Shown here: one piece after another, positions 34,086 to 42,003 of the stretch | How positions within the stretch are numbered: the stretch's first letter is position 1 | Layout: every line of letters begins with the position of its first letter | DNA from: DATDAH01 sp963845425 | GTDB taxonomy: Bacteria; Actinomycetota; Acidimicrobiia; Acidimicrobiales; DATDAH01 | Assembly: GCA_963845425.1 (NCBI GenBank) | Contig: CAWJSC010000015.1 | Span: forward strand, 1 to 64,000 | Reading direction: 5' to 3' | Length of the DNA: 64,000 nucleotides | Notes under the pieces: model-generated | The model's input: only the letters and a program-made list of their open reading frames with translations | What the model was told of the DNA's origin: nothing | The model's database searches: none | Made by a program: the position numbers and the translations under genes

Positions 34086-36374
34086 TCACTCGCGGCGGAG
34101 GGCCGCCGCCGGGCGCGGCGGGGCCGGCCCCGGGACGGTCGTGGGCGGCACCGTGGTCGGCGGCACCGTCGTCGGCGGAGGCTCGGTCGTGACCGGCGGC
34201 TCGGTCGTGGTCGGCGTCGACCCGCCGTCGTCGTCCGGGGCGCAGGCGTCCACGATGCCGTCGCCGTCGGTGTCCAGCGCCGTGTAGCCCGCCGGGCAGG
34301 TCGGCTGGGCGCTGCTGTCGTCGACCTCGCGGTCATCGAACTCGGTGCGCCCCGGGAACTCGGTGACGTTGGCCAACTCGCAGTCGTTCTCGACCAGACC
34401 GTTGTCGTCCAGGCGCTGCATGAACTCGTGCCAGAGCGGCGCGGCCAGTGTCCCGCCCTCGCCCGACAGCGGCTGGACCTCCTCGCCGTCCCCCCCCACG
34501 TTGCCCACCCACACCGCGGTCGTGACCTTGCAGGTGAAGCCGACGAACCAGGCGTCCTTGTTGTTCTGGGTCGTCCCTGTCTTTCCCGCCACCTCCCAAC
34601 CCGAGAGCTGGGCCGCGGTACCGGTGCCACCCGAGACCACACCACGGAGGGCCGTGGTCACGGTGTCGGCCACCTCAGGCGAGATCACCTGCTGGGGCGG
34701 GTCGTCGGCCTCGTAGATGACGTTGCCCCGGGAGTCCTCCACCCGCTCGATCAGAACCGGGTCATGGTGCAGGCCGTGGTCCCGGAAGCTGGTGTAGGCG
34801 ATGGCCATGTCGAGCACCGAGACCTCGCCGGCGCCCAGGACGATGGAGGGGACGATGGGGAGCTCGGAGTCGATCCCGAGGGTGTGGGCCATCTCGATGA
34901 CGTTCTCGGGGCCCAGCTCCAGCATGAGCTGGGCGAACACCACGTTGGACGAGGCTTGGGTGGCGCTGAGCAGCGTGTGGCCGCCGCTCGACCCTCCGCC
35001 GCACACGTCCCAGTCCTCCGTGTCCGAGATCTCCAGGGACACACAGGACGGGGCCGGCAGGCGGGCCTCCGCCGAGTAGCCCTGGGCGAAGGCCTCGGCC
35101 AGGGCGAACGGCTTGAACGACGACCCCGGCTGACGGCCCGAGCCCCCGCCCTTGGCCCCGGTGGCCAGGTTCAGCTCCGAGACGTTGAAGTCGCGACCGC
35201 CCATCATCGCCCGCACCCGGCCGTCGGCCCCTACGGCCACGATCGAGGATGTGGGTGCACCCGAGGGGTAGTTGTTGACGACCGTCTCGTAGGCCTGGCG
35301 TTGCCAGTTCTGGTCCAGCGAGGTGTACACCCGCAGTCCGCCGCCGTAGACCCGGTCCTCGCCGAAGCGGTCGACGAGCTGCTGGCGCACCATCTCATAG
35401 AAGTACTCCGAGCCGATGTCGTGACCCCGCACCTGGGAGAAGAGATCGGCCTGGGTCCGGGGCAGGATGTTGCCCGGCGGGCACTCCCGCTGGCAGATGC
35501 CGTAGGGGTTGAAGGCCCACTCGACGTCGACGGCCGCGTCGTACTGCTGCTGGTTGATGTAGCCGAGCTCCAGCATGTTGACCAGGGTCGTGTCCCGACG
35601 GCGGTAGGCCTCCTCCTCGTCCCGGCTGGCGTCGGCGGACTCCGGAGCCCGGATGAGGCCGGCCAGGTAGGCGGCGTCGGTGAGGGACAGCTCGTCCACG
35701 TCCTTGTAGAAGTAGGCCTGCGCCGCGGCCTGCACGCCGTAGGCACCCCGCCCGAAGTACACGGTGTTCAGGTAGCGCTCGAGGATCTCCTGCTTGGACA
35801 GCTCCCGCTCGAGCTCGAGGGCGTAGATGGCCTCCCGGATCTTCCGGGCGATGGTGCGCTCGTCGGTCAGGAACGCCGTCTTCACGTACTGCTGGGTGAT
35901 CGTCGACCCACCCTGCTCGGAGACGCTGGTGCCCGAGACCTGCGCCCAGCCGGCGCGGGCGATCCCGGCCGGGTCCACGCCGTTGTGGTTCCAGAAGTTC
36001 TGGTCCTCCGCCGCGACCACGGCGTTGATGAGGACCCGGGGCATCCGCCGGTACGGGATGACGACCCGGTTCTCCTCGCCTCGCAGCTGGGCGGCGGCGT
36101 TGTTGGGCCCACAGCGCTCGGTGACCTCACGGGTGCAGAGGAACGAGGTCTCGTCGAGGCGGTCGCTCTGGGGCGGCAGCTCGATGCTGGACAGGATCAG
36201 GCCGACCCCGGCCAGCGCGGCCACGACCACCAGCATCAGCAGGAACAGCAGGCGACGCCACCGCCAGAAGATCGTGCGGCGGCGGAAGCGGCGGCGGCGG
36301 TACCGGCCCCAGACCGAGAGGCGCTCGTCGGGGTCCGCCTCGGGGGCGTCGTCGGTGGCGGTGGGAGAAGACAT
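34086..36374 (-). CDS. Class A penicillin-binding protein (PonA1-like)
   Basis: A 762-aa bifunctional peptidoglycan synthase. A basic cytoplasmic tail and one TM helix (residues 41-62) precede a GT51 glycosyltransferase (AAEDQNFWNHNGVDPAGI with the catalytic Glu near 123, then GGSTITQQYVK and YLNTVYFGRGAYGVQAAA). The transpeptidase has the SxxK motif in GSSFKPF (about 416), SSN in ASSNVVFAQL, and KTGTTQNNKDAWFVGF (about 595). A Pro/Thr-rich tail ends the protein. In Mycobacterium ponA1 follows the DUF5318 gene exactly as here. It is a target of beta-lactams. Confidence 0.96.
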   Translation of the reverse strand: MSSPTATDDAPEADPDERLSVWGRYRRRRFRRRTIFWRWRRLLFLLMLVVVAALAGVGLILSSIELPPQSDRLDETSFLCTREVTERCGPNNAAAQLRGEENRVVIPYRRMPRVLINAVVAAEDQNFWNHNGVDPAGIARAGWAQVSGTSVSEQGGSTITQQYVKTAFLTDERTIARKIREAIYALELERELSKQEILERYLNTVYFGRGAYGVQAAAQAYFYKDVDELSLTDAAYLAGLIRAPESADASRDEEEAYRRRDTTLVNMLELGYINQQQYDAAVDVEWAFNPYGICQRECPPGNILPRTQADLFSQVRGHDIGSEYFYEMVRQQLVDRFGEDRVYGGGLRVYTSLDQNWQRQAYETVVNNYPSGAPTSSIVAVGADGRVRAMMGGRDFNVSELNLATGAKGGGSGRQPGSSFKPFALAEAFAQGYSAEARLPAPSCVSLEISDTEDWDVCGGGSSGGHTLLSATQASSNVVFAQLMLELGPENVIEMAHTLGIDSELPIVPSIVLGAGEVSVLDMAIAYTSFRDHGLHHDPVLIERVEDSRGNVIYEADDPPQQVISPEVADTVTTALRGVVSGGTGTAAQLSGWEVAGKTGTTQNNKDAWFVGFTCKVTTAVWVGNVGGDGEEVQPLSGEGGTLAAPLWHEFMQRLDDNGLVENDCELANVTEFPGRTEFDDREVDDSSAQPTCPAGYTALDTDGDGIVDACAPDDDGGSTPTTTEPPVTTEPPPTTVPPTTVPPTTVPGPAPPRPAAALRRE

Positions 36375-36456
36375 GGGCGGGGGGGTCGGATCGAAGGGTC
36401 GATCCGGCCCCGAAGGTTACCGTTGGATTACGGAATCGTCCGGTCAGGGTCGGTCA

Positions 36457-36840
36457 TCAGAGATCGAAGACGCGGCTGAGGTGGTTCCAGCCGCAGCCAG
36501 GGCAGACCTCGACGACGTAGCAACGGTAGGTGCCCTTGCGCCGGGTGACCTTGGCCAGCTCGGCGCGGTCCCGTACGCAACGCCCGGCCGGGCCCAGGTA
36601 GGACCCGAAGACGTAGGAGACGAGCTTGAGCTTGTCCTCCTCACACACCGGGCAGTCGAGCTGGGTGGACTCCTCGACGTAGTCCCGGGCCACTCGCAGC
36701 AGCTCGGGGTGGGCGTCGCACACCTCGTGGCGAGCGAGGCGGCCCTTGCGGTACTCGGCCAGCACGCCCTGGCGCGCCAAGCGGTAGTCGACCGTGCCAC
36801 CGTGCTCGGCGCCCCGTATCGCCTCCACCCGGAAGCTCAT
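36457..36840 (-). CDS. DUF5318-family protein
   Basis: A 127-aa actinobacterial protein matching DUF5318 (Rv0049-like): VDYRLARQGVLAEYRKGRLARHEVCDAHPELLRVA, CPVCEEDKLKLVSYVFGSYLGPAGRCV and VVEVCPGCGWNHLSRVF. The two CxxC pairs suggest a bound zinc ion. It is upstream of the penicillin-binding protein gene on the same strand, the same order as in Mycobacterium. TAGCCT lies 8 nt before the ATG. Function unknown. Confidence 0.88.
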   Translation of the reverse strand: MSFRVEAIRGAEHGGTVDYRLARQGVLAEYRKGRLARHEVCDAHPELLRVARDYVEESTQLDCPVCEEDKLKLVSYVFGSYLGPAGRCVRDRAELAKVTRRKGTYRCYVVEVCPGCGWNHLSRVFDL

Positions 36841-36980
36841 GGCCCACGAGGCTAGGTCCTCTCGCCCCCTGGGAGGGCCCGAGGCGCTAGAAACGCACCA
36901 TGCCTGAGGCTGCGGAACCGCGTGAAGCAGCGCTGACGACCATCCCGATCAGCGGAGCCGGCGGAGCGGAGCGGAGCAAT

Positions 36981-37385
36981 GTGACCGAGCACCCGGCCCG
37001 CCTGGCCTCACAACGTTCCATGGCGGCGGTCGAGGCCGGCGACCGTGAGGCCTGGCTGGCCCTCTTCACCGACGACGCCGTGGTCGAGGACCCGATCGGC
37101 CCGTCGCCGCTGAACCCCGGCGGCCAGGGTCGTCGGGGCCGGGCCGCCATCGCCGGGTTCTGGGACGAGATCGTCTCCATGGGCCAGGTCCGGTTCCGCC
37201 TGCGGGAGTCCTACGCCTGCGGCGACGAGTGCGCCAACGTGGGCCGCATCAGCACCACGCTGCCGGACGACACCACGTCCGTCGTCGAGGGCGTTTTCAC
37301 CTACCGGGTCGGCGACGACGGGCGACTCGTCGCCCTGCGGGCCTTCTGGGAGTTCGACAACATGACCTTCGAGGCCCCCTCGTGA
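36981..37385 (+). CDS. SnoaL-like / NTF2-superfamily protein
   Basis: A 134-aa ketosteroid-isomerase-fold protein. The pattern is RLASQRSMAAVEAGDREAWLALFTDDAVVEDPIGPSP, then GRAAIAGFWDEI and a Trp/Phe-rich C-terminal sheet (YRVGDDGRLVALRAFWEFDNM). GTG 36981 is preferred over ATG 36900: GGAG is 4 nt upstream and the fold begins there. Its stop overlaps the GTG of the methyltransferase gene by 3 bp (GTGA), and DinB follows, forming a three-gene operon. Confidence 0.82.
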   Translation: MTEHPARLASQRSMAAVEAGDREAWLALFTDDAVVEDPIGPSPLNPGGQGRRGRAAIAGFWDEIVSMGQVRFRLRESYACGDECANVGRISTTLPDDTTSVVEGVFTYRVGDDGRLVALRAFWEFDNMTFEAPS

Positions 37386-38053
37386 CGATGGCCGACTTCG
37401 AGTACGGGCCGGACATCCCGGGTGAGATCGAGCTGCGACTGCTCGGGCCGGTCGCGGGCAAGCGCATCCTGGTCCTCGGCTGCCGGCGGACCGATGCCAT
37501 CCTCTCCCTGGCCCGCAACGACGCCAAGGTGATCGTGGTGGACCAGGTCGCCCGCCGGGTCGACAAGGCCCGGGAGGCCTGCGAGAAGGCCGACGTGCGG
37601 GTCGAGTTCCACCACACCGATCTGGCCGACCTGGCCTTCCTGCGGGGCGACTCCATCGACGCCACCCTGTCGGTGTCGGCCCTGGCCGAGGTCGAGGACC
37701 TGAACCGGGTCTTCCGCCAGGTCCACCGGGTGTTGGGCGCCAACGCCCCGCTGGTCCTCTCACTCCCTCACCCCGCCTTCGCCACCCTGGACCTCGAGAA
37801 CGGGGAGCCGCCCCGCCTCACCCGCCGGTATGCCGACGCCGAGCCCCTGTCCGGCCGGGCCGAAGGGGCTCAGGCCGAGTACGCCCACACCGTCGGGGGC
37901 CTGTTCACCAGTCTCACCCGGGCCAAGTTCCGGGTCGACACCTTCCTCGAGCCCGAGCCGCTGGCCGGCGCCACCCGCAGCACCCACTGGGCCCCGGCCA
38001 TGGCCTGGATGCCCGCCACCCTCATCCTGCGGGCCCGCAAAGAAGGGGCGTGA
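37382..38053 (+). CDS. Class I SAM-dependent methyltransferase
   Basis: A 223-aa Rossmann-fold methyltransferase. The SAM-binding motif I is degenerate (KRILVLGCRRTDAILSLA instead of the usual Gly-rich loop), motif II is VIVVDQVARRVDKARE, and the strand-4 region is DLADLAFLRGDSIDATLSVSALAEVEDLNRVFRQVHRVL. The substrate is unknown. Starts GTG 37382 or ATG 37388; the first gives GTGA coupling to the upstream gene. The next gene begins one base after its stop. Confidence 0.85.
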   Translation: MTMADFEYGPDIPGEIELRLLGPVAGKRILVLGCRRTDAILSLARNDAKVIVVDQVARRVDKAREACEKADVRVEFHHTDLADLAFLRGDSIDATLSVSALAEVEDLNRVFRQVHRVLGANAPLVLSLPHPAFATLDLENGEPPRLTRRYADAEPLSGRAEGAQAEYAHTVGGLFTSLTRAKFRVDTFLEPEPLAGATRSTHWAPAMAWMPATLILRARKEGA

Positions 38054-38054
38054 C

Positions 38055-38567
38055 ATGGACCGGTGTGAAGCATGCCGGTTCGACTACTACGCCCTGCCCC
38101 GCGCCGAGGTCCCCGACGGCCTCCGGGCGTCCGGCGCGGACCACCTCGAGCGCCTGACCGAGACGCCCGCCGCCTTCCTCCGGGAGCATCCCCAGCCGGG
38201 CTGGTCGGCCCTGGAGTACGGCTGCCACGTCCGAGACGTCCTCGGTAACCAACGCAAACGCATCGACCGGGCGCAGCAGGAGCACGAGCCCGTCTTCGAC
38301 CCCATGGGTCGGGACGAGCTGGCCGTGAACGAGCGCTACAACGAGCAGGACCCGTCCGTGGTCGCCGCCGAGCTGGCCGCCGCCGCCGAGGCCTTGGCCG
38401 CCCAGCTCGACGACCTCGACGAGGCCGGCTGGGCCCGCACCGGCGTCTACGCCTACCCCGAGCGCGCGCTCCGGGACGTCGACTGGATCGCCCGCCACAC
38501 CCTCCACGAGCTCCACCACCACCTGGCGGACGTGGACCGCGTCCTGTTGGCCGTGTTGGAGGCCTGA
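38055..38567 (+). CDS. DinB-like family protein
   Basis: A 170-aa DinB/DUF664-type four-helix-bundle protein. The predicted metal-binding His residues are in LEYGCHVRDVLGNQRKRIDRA and in WIARHTLHELHHHLADVDRVL. An unusual N-terminal CEACRFDYYALPR adds a CxxC. Last gene of the SnoaL-methyltransferase-DinB operon. Thiol-dependent transferase or isomerase chemistry is possible but unproved. The transcript runs towards the structured element at 38643-38777. Confidence 0.83.
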   Translation: MDRCEACRFDYYALPRAEVPDGLRASGADHLERLTETPAAFLREHPQPGWSALEYGCHVRDVLGNQRKRIDRAQQEHEPVFDPMGRDELAVNERYNEQDPSVVAAELAAAAEALAAQLDDLDEAGWARTGVYAYPERALRDVDWIARHTLHELHHHLADVDRVLLAVLEA

Positions 38568-38642
38568 GCACCATCGTTGCCCCGGTCAGCCGTGGAAATA
38601 GTCCGAATGGCCCATGAAGTCCCCACGCACCGGTGCCATAGT

Positions 38643-38777
38643 GGCATCACGACGCACCGCAGCTCATCACGTGATCGGCCAGGCGAAGCCGGTACCTGAG
38701 CAACGGGCTGCGGTGCGGAGGTCGACGGTGGTGATGCCCGTTGAACAGGGTCCCGAGAGGGGCCCTGTTCTGGTTTT
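38643..38777 (+). ncRNA. Candidate structured RNA with intrinsic terminator
   Basis: Nested helices: GGCATCAC (38643-38650) pairs with GTGATGCC (38731-38738). Inside it GCACCGCAGC (38654-38663) pairs perfectly with GCTGCGGTGC (38707-38716), enclosing a 43-nt domain with ATCACGTGAT and GGCGAAGCCGGTACC. A terminator follows: 11-bp stem GAACAGGGTCC/GGGCCCTGTTC (one G-T pair), then TGGTTTT. The next gene (cca) is on the other strand, so this is either a free-standing RNA or the 3'UTR of the DinB operon. TTGCCC-N16-TAGTCC near 38575-38602 is a possible own promoter. I cannot match it to a known RNA class. Confidence 0.5.
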
Positions 38778-38782
38778 CGGCC

Positions 38783-40192
38783 TCAGTCGCCCCGCTCGGC
38801 CCACCACGCGTCGAGGCGGGCGAAGGCCTCCTCCGTACCGAGGGGGCCCTCGTCGAGGCGGAGCTCGAGCAGCATGTCCAGCGCCTGGCCGACCTCGCGG
38901 CCGGGGGCGAGGCCGAGGTGATCCATGACCTGACGGCCGTCGAGATCGGGGCGGATGGACTTCACGTGCTCCTCCGCCTCCAGGGCGGTGATGCGCTCGA
39001 CCAGATGGTCCATGCGGCGGGCCAGCATCTCCGCCTTGCGCTGGTTGCGGGTCGTGCAGTCACAACGGGTCAGCTCGATGAGCCGGTCCAACTGGTCGCC
39101 GGCGTCGCGCACGAAGCGGCGGACGGCAGCATCGGTCCAGCCCGTGCCCGTGCCGTAGCCATGGAAGCGCAGGTGCAGGCGCACCAGCCGGGTGACGATC
39201 TCCACGTCGTCATTGGGATAGCGCAGGGCCGTCATCCGGTCCTTGGTCATCCGGGCCCCGACCACCTCGTGGTGGTGGAACATGACGCCGTTGGGCCCGA
39301 AAGAGCGGGTCTTGGGCTTGCCGATGTCGTGGAACAGGGCGGCCAAGCGCGTGAGGCGGTCCGGCGAGGTGTTGGCCACCACGGCGATCGTGTGGGCCAG
39401 CACGTCCTTGTGGTGGTGGATGGGGTCCTGCTCGAGGCGCATCTGGAGCAGCTCGGGCAGGAACTCGTCGGCCAAGCCGGTCTCCACCAGGAACCACAGG
39501 CCGTCGGAGGGGTCCTCCACCACCATGAGCTTGTCGAGCTCGTCTCGGACGCGCTCGGCGGCGACGATGGCCAGGCGATCCCCCATCTCGGCTACGGCCC
39601 GGACCAGTTCGTCGGAGGGGGCCAGCCGGTAGCCGGCCAGGAAGCGGGCGGCCCGCAGCATTCGCAGCGGGTCGTCGCTGAAGGACTCCTGGGGCTCGAG
39701 GGGGGTACGGAGGCGACCGGCCGCGAGGTCGGTGGCGCCGTCGAAGGGGTCGATGAGCTGGAGCTCCGGCAGGGCCAGGGCCATGGCGTTGACGGTGAAG
39801 TCGCGGCGGGACAGGTCGGACTCGACCTGGTCGGAGAACTGGACCTCGGGCTTGCGGGACTCGGGGAGGTACACGTCGGCCCGGTGCGTGGTGATCTCCA
39901 CGGTCCACTCGGTGCCGTCGGGCCCTGTGAGCTTGGCCCCGATGGTCCCGAAGCGCTCCCCCTGGTTCCAGAGGGTGTCGACGTGCCCGGCGAGCAGGTC
40001 CTTGATCTGGTCCGGGCGGGCGTCGGTGGTCAGGTCGATGTCGTGGTCGGCCAGATCCCGGCCGACCAGCAGGTCCCGCACCACCCCACCGACCAGGTAG
40101 AGGCGGCGGTCGGCCGCGGCGAAGCGGTCGGCCAGGGGCGCGACCGCGTCGAGCACGGCCTGGAGCGCGACCTGGAGCCGCCCGGGGATCAC
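38783..40192 (-). CDS. cca: CCA tRNA nucleotidyltransferase
   Basis: Adds or repairs the 3' CCA of tRNAs; PcnA-like, 469 aa. The head domain shows LYLVGGVVRDLLVGRDLADHDIDLTT (the GG loop and the Asp-x-Asp catalytic pair), RRDFTVNAMALAL, and the RNA-binding region FSDDPLRMLRAARF. A C-terminal HD domain has ALFHDIGKPKT and MFHHHEVVGA. GTG 40192 overlaps the stop of the upstream HDAC-like gene (GTGA). It occupies the same position as Mycobacterium pcnA, the outer edge of the origin cluster. Confidence 0.96.
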   Translation of the reverse strand: MIPGRLQVALQAVLDAVAPLADRFAAADRRLYLVGGVVRDLLVGRDLADHDIDLTTDARPDQIKDLLAGHVDTLWNQGERFGTIGAKLTGPDGTEWTVEITTHRADVYLPESRKPEVQFSDQVESDLSRRDFTVNAMALALPELQLIDPFDGATDLAAGRLRTPLEPQESFSDDPLRMLRAARFLAGYRLAPSDELVRAVAEMGDRLAIVAAERVRDELDKLMVVEDPSDGLWFLVETGLADEFLPELLQMRLEQDPIHHHKDVLAHTIAVVANTSPDRLTRLAALFHDIGKPKTRSFGPNGVMFHHHEVVGARMTKDRMTALRYPNDDVEIVTRLVRLHLRFHGYGTGTGWTDAAVRRFVRDAGDQLDRLIELTRCDCTTRNQRKAEMLARRMDHLVERITALEAEEHVKSIRPDLDGRQVMDHLGLAPGREVGQALDMLLELRLDEGPLGTEEAFARLDAWWAERGD

Positions 40193-41208
40193 GGGTCCTC
40201 CGTCGCCGCGGCCTGCGCCGCGGCGACCGCACCCAGGACGTCCCGGCCGGGGCCGGCGGCGGTCGGGGCCTCCGTCGGCACGGCCTCGCCCACCAGCGCG
40301 CCCACGGTGGCGGCCGCGCACTCAGCCAGCGCGGTCAGGTCATAGCCGCCCTCCAGGAAGACCACCCGGCGACCAGCGGGGGCGAAGGCCAGCAGGTCGG
40401 CGGTGACATCGGCATAGTCACCCGCGGTCAGCCCGAGATCGGTGAGGGGGTCCCGGCGATGGGCGTCGAAGCCGGACGACAGCAGCAGCCAGGTCGGGGC
40501 GAAGGCGGCGACGTGGGGGGCCAGCACCTCCTCGATGCCGGCGCGGTACACGTCGCCGGTCGCCCCCGGCGGCAGGGGGAAGTTGACCGTGGTGCCCGCC
40601 GCACCCCGACCGCCGACATCGAGGACCGAGCCCGAGCCCGGGTACAGCGGGTGCTGGTGGAAGGAGACATAGAGGACACGGGGGTCGTCCCAGAAGATGT
40701 CCTGGGTGCCGTTGCCGTGGTGGGCGTCGATGTCGACCACCAGCACGCGCTCACCCCGGTCCGCCAGGTGGGCCGCGGTGACCGCCACGTTGTTGACCAG
40801 GCAGAAGCCCATCGACCGGTCGGCCGTGGCGTGGTGGCCCGGAGGGCGCACGGCGCAGAAGGCGGCGTCGCCCTCGCCCCGCTCCAGACGCTCGACGGCG
40901 TCGATGCCCGCCCCCGCGGCCAGCAGGGCCACGGCCCAGGACTCGGCGCCGACCCGGGTGTCGGCGTCGACGTGCCCGCCGCCGGCCAGACAGAGGGCCT
41001 CGAGACGGTCCAGGTGGGCGGCGGGGTGCACCGCCTCCAGTTCGGCCCGCGTGGCGGGACGGGGATCGACCCGGACCATCGCCTCGTCCAGACCGGCCGC
41101 GGTCAACCCGTCGAGGACCGCACCCAGTCGGGCCGGTCGCTCGGGGTGGCCCGGCCCCGTGTCGTGGTCACCGAAGCGCGGATGGGTGGCGAAGAGGGCG
41201 ACGGCCAC
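40189..41208 (-). CDS. Histone-deacetylase-family (acetylpolyamine/acetoin-utilisation-like) hydrolase
   Basis: A 339-aa zinc hydrolase of the HDAC fold. AVRPPGHHATADRSMGFCLVNNVAVTA contains the catalytic His pair, VLVVDIDAHHGNGTQDIFW the zinc-binding Asp-x-His, and LLLSSGFDAHRRDPL the second Asp. In bacteria such proteins remove acetyl groups from polyamines or proteins; the substrate is unknown. GTG 41208 has TAGCGT 7 nt upstream (leaderless) and starts the fold (ALFATHPRFGDHDTGPGHPE). Coupled to cca by a GTGA overlap. Confidence 0.9.
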   Translation of the reverse strand: MAVALFATHPRFGDHDTGPGHPERPARLGAVLDGLTAAGLDEAMVRVDPRPATRAELEAVHPAAHLDRLEALCLAGGGHVDADTRVGAESWAVALLAAGAGIDAVERLERGEGDAAFCAVRPPGHHATADRSMGFCLVNNVAVTAAHLADRGERVLVVDIDAHHGNGTQDIFWDDPRVLYVSFHQHPLYPGSGSVLDVGGRGAAGTTVNFPLPPGATGDVYRAGIEEVLAPHVAAFAPTWLLLSSGFDAHRRDPLTDLGLTAGDYADVTADLLAFAPAGRRVVFLEGGYDLTALAECAAATVGALVGEAVPTEAPTAAGPGRDVLGAVAAAQAAATEDP

Positions 41209-41310
41209 GGAGTCGACGCTAGCGGCGCCTCCCCCGCCCCCTTCAGCCGGTTGCCCCGGCGAGGACCGCCGCCCCGAGCGGAGCGGGCGGTTCCCGTATC
41301 CTCGGCCGGG

Positions 41311-42003
41311 ATGACCACCGCCTCGCCGCACCGCGCCCTGCGCGTGCGGCCCTGGCCGGTCGACCCCACCACCGCCCACCTCGTGCCGTATGCGGCCCGG
41401 CGCCTCAACGTCGACACCGTGCGCGGTGTCCTCGCCGAGTTGGCCGAGGCGGGCTACCAACGCGCCCGCACGGCCGCCCTCAGCCCCGACGAACAGGCGC
41501 CCTTCCTCGCCGCCGGCTTCCAGGTCGACGAGCACCTCCACCTCCTGGCCCACGACCTGAGCGCCGTGGCGGCCCCGGTCCGCCCCTCGCCGTTGCGCCG
41601 GGCCCGGCGTCGAGACCGCGACGCGGTGCTCCGGGTCGACCACGCCGCCTTCTCCCCGCCCTGGCGTCTCGACGCCGCCGGCCTGCGGGAGGCGCTCGTG
41701 GCCACGCCGTCGGTGCGCTTCCGGGTGGCCCAAGCCGATGGTCGGGTCGTGGGCTACGCGGTCGCCGGTCGGTCCGGGCGACGGGGCTACCTGCAACGGG
41801 TGGCCGTGCAGCCCGACCAGGCGGGCCATGGCCTCGGCCGGGCCCTGGTCACCGACGCGCTGACCTGGTTGGCCCACCGGGGCACCCGCCGCGCCGTGGT
41901 GAACACCCAGGAGGGCAACGCCGTCGCGCTGGCGCTCTACGAGGCGATGGGCTTCCGGCCCGAGCCCGCCGGCCTCGACGTGCTCGGAGCCCCGTTGCCT
42001 TGA
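41311..42003 (+). CDS. GNAT-family N-acetyltransferase
   Basis: A 230-aa protein. The C-terminal 140 residues are a GNAT domain: RRDRDAVLRVDHAAFSPPW, GYLQRVAVQPDQAGHGLGRALVTDALTWL (the Q/R-x-x-G-x-G/A acetyl-CoA loop) and NTQEGNAVALALYEAMGF. The pattern is close to RimI-like enzymes. The N-terminal 85 residues may be a second degenerate unit. TATCCT lies 8 nt before the ATG. Its TGA overlaps the TTG start of the next gene. It takes the place of mutT4 in the Mycobacterium order. Confidence 0.9.
   Translation: MTTASPHRALRVRPWPVDPTTAHLVPYAARRLNVDTVRGVLAELAEAGYQRARTAALSPDEQAPFLAAGFQVDEHLHLLAHDLSAVAAPVRPSPLRRARRRDRDAVLRVDHAAFSPPWRLDAAGLREALVATPSVRFRVAQADGRVVGYAVAGRSGRRGYLQRVAVQPDQAGHGLGRALVTDALTWLAHRGTRRAVVNTQEGNAVALALYEAMGFRPEPAGLDVLGAPLP

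Noticed and set aside
33759..36479. A 906-residue plus-strand frame opposite the penicillin-binding protein
   Set aside because: Gly/Arg/Val-rich mirror of the real gene, which has all GT51 and transpeptidase motifs.
38643..38777. Reading the structured RNA as a c-di-AMP, cobalamin or SRP RNA
   Set aside because: Short words look similar, but the conserved cores of those classes are not all present, and the downstream gene is on the opposite strand.
38741..40345. A 534-residue plus-strand frame opposite cca
   Set aside because: Antisense shadow of the well-supported CCA nucleotidyltransferase; starts inside the terminator hairpin.
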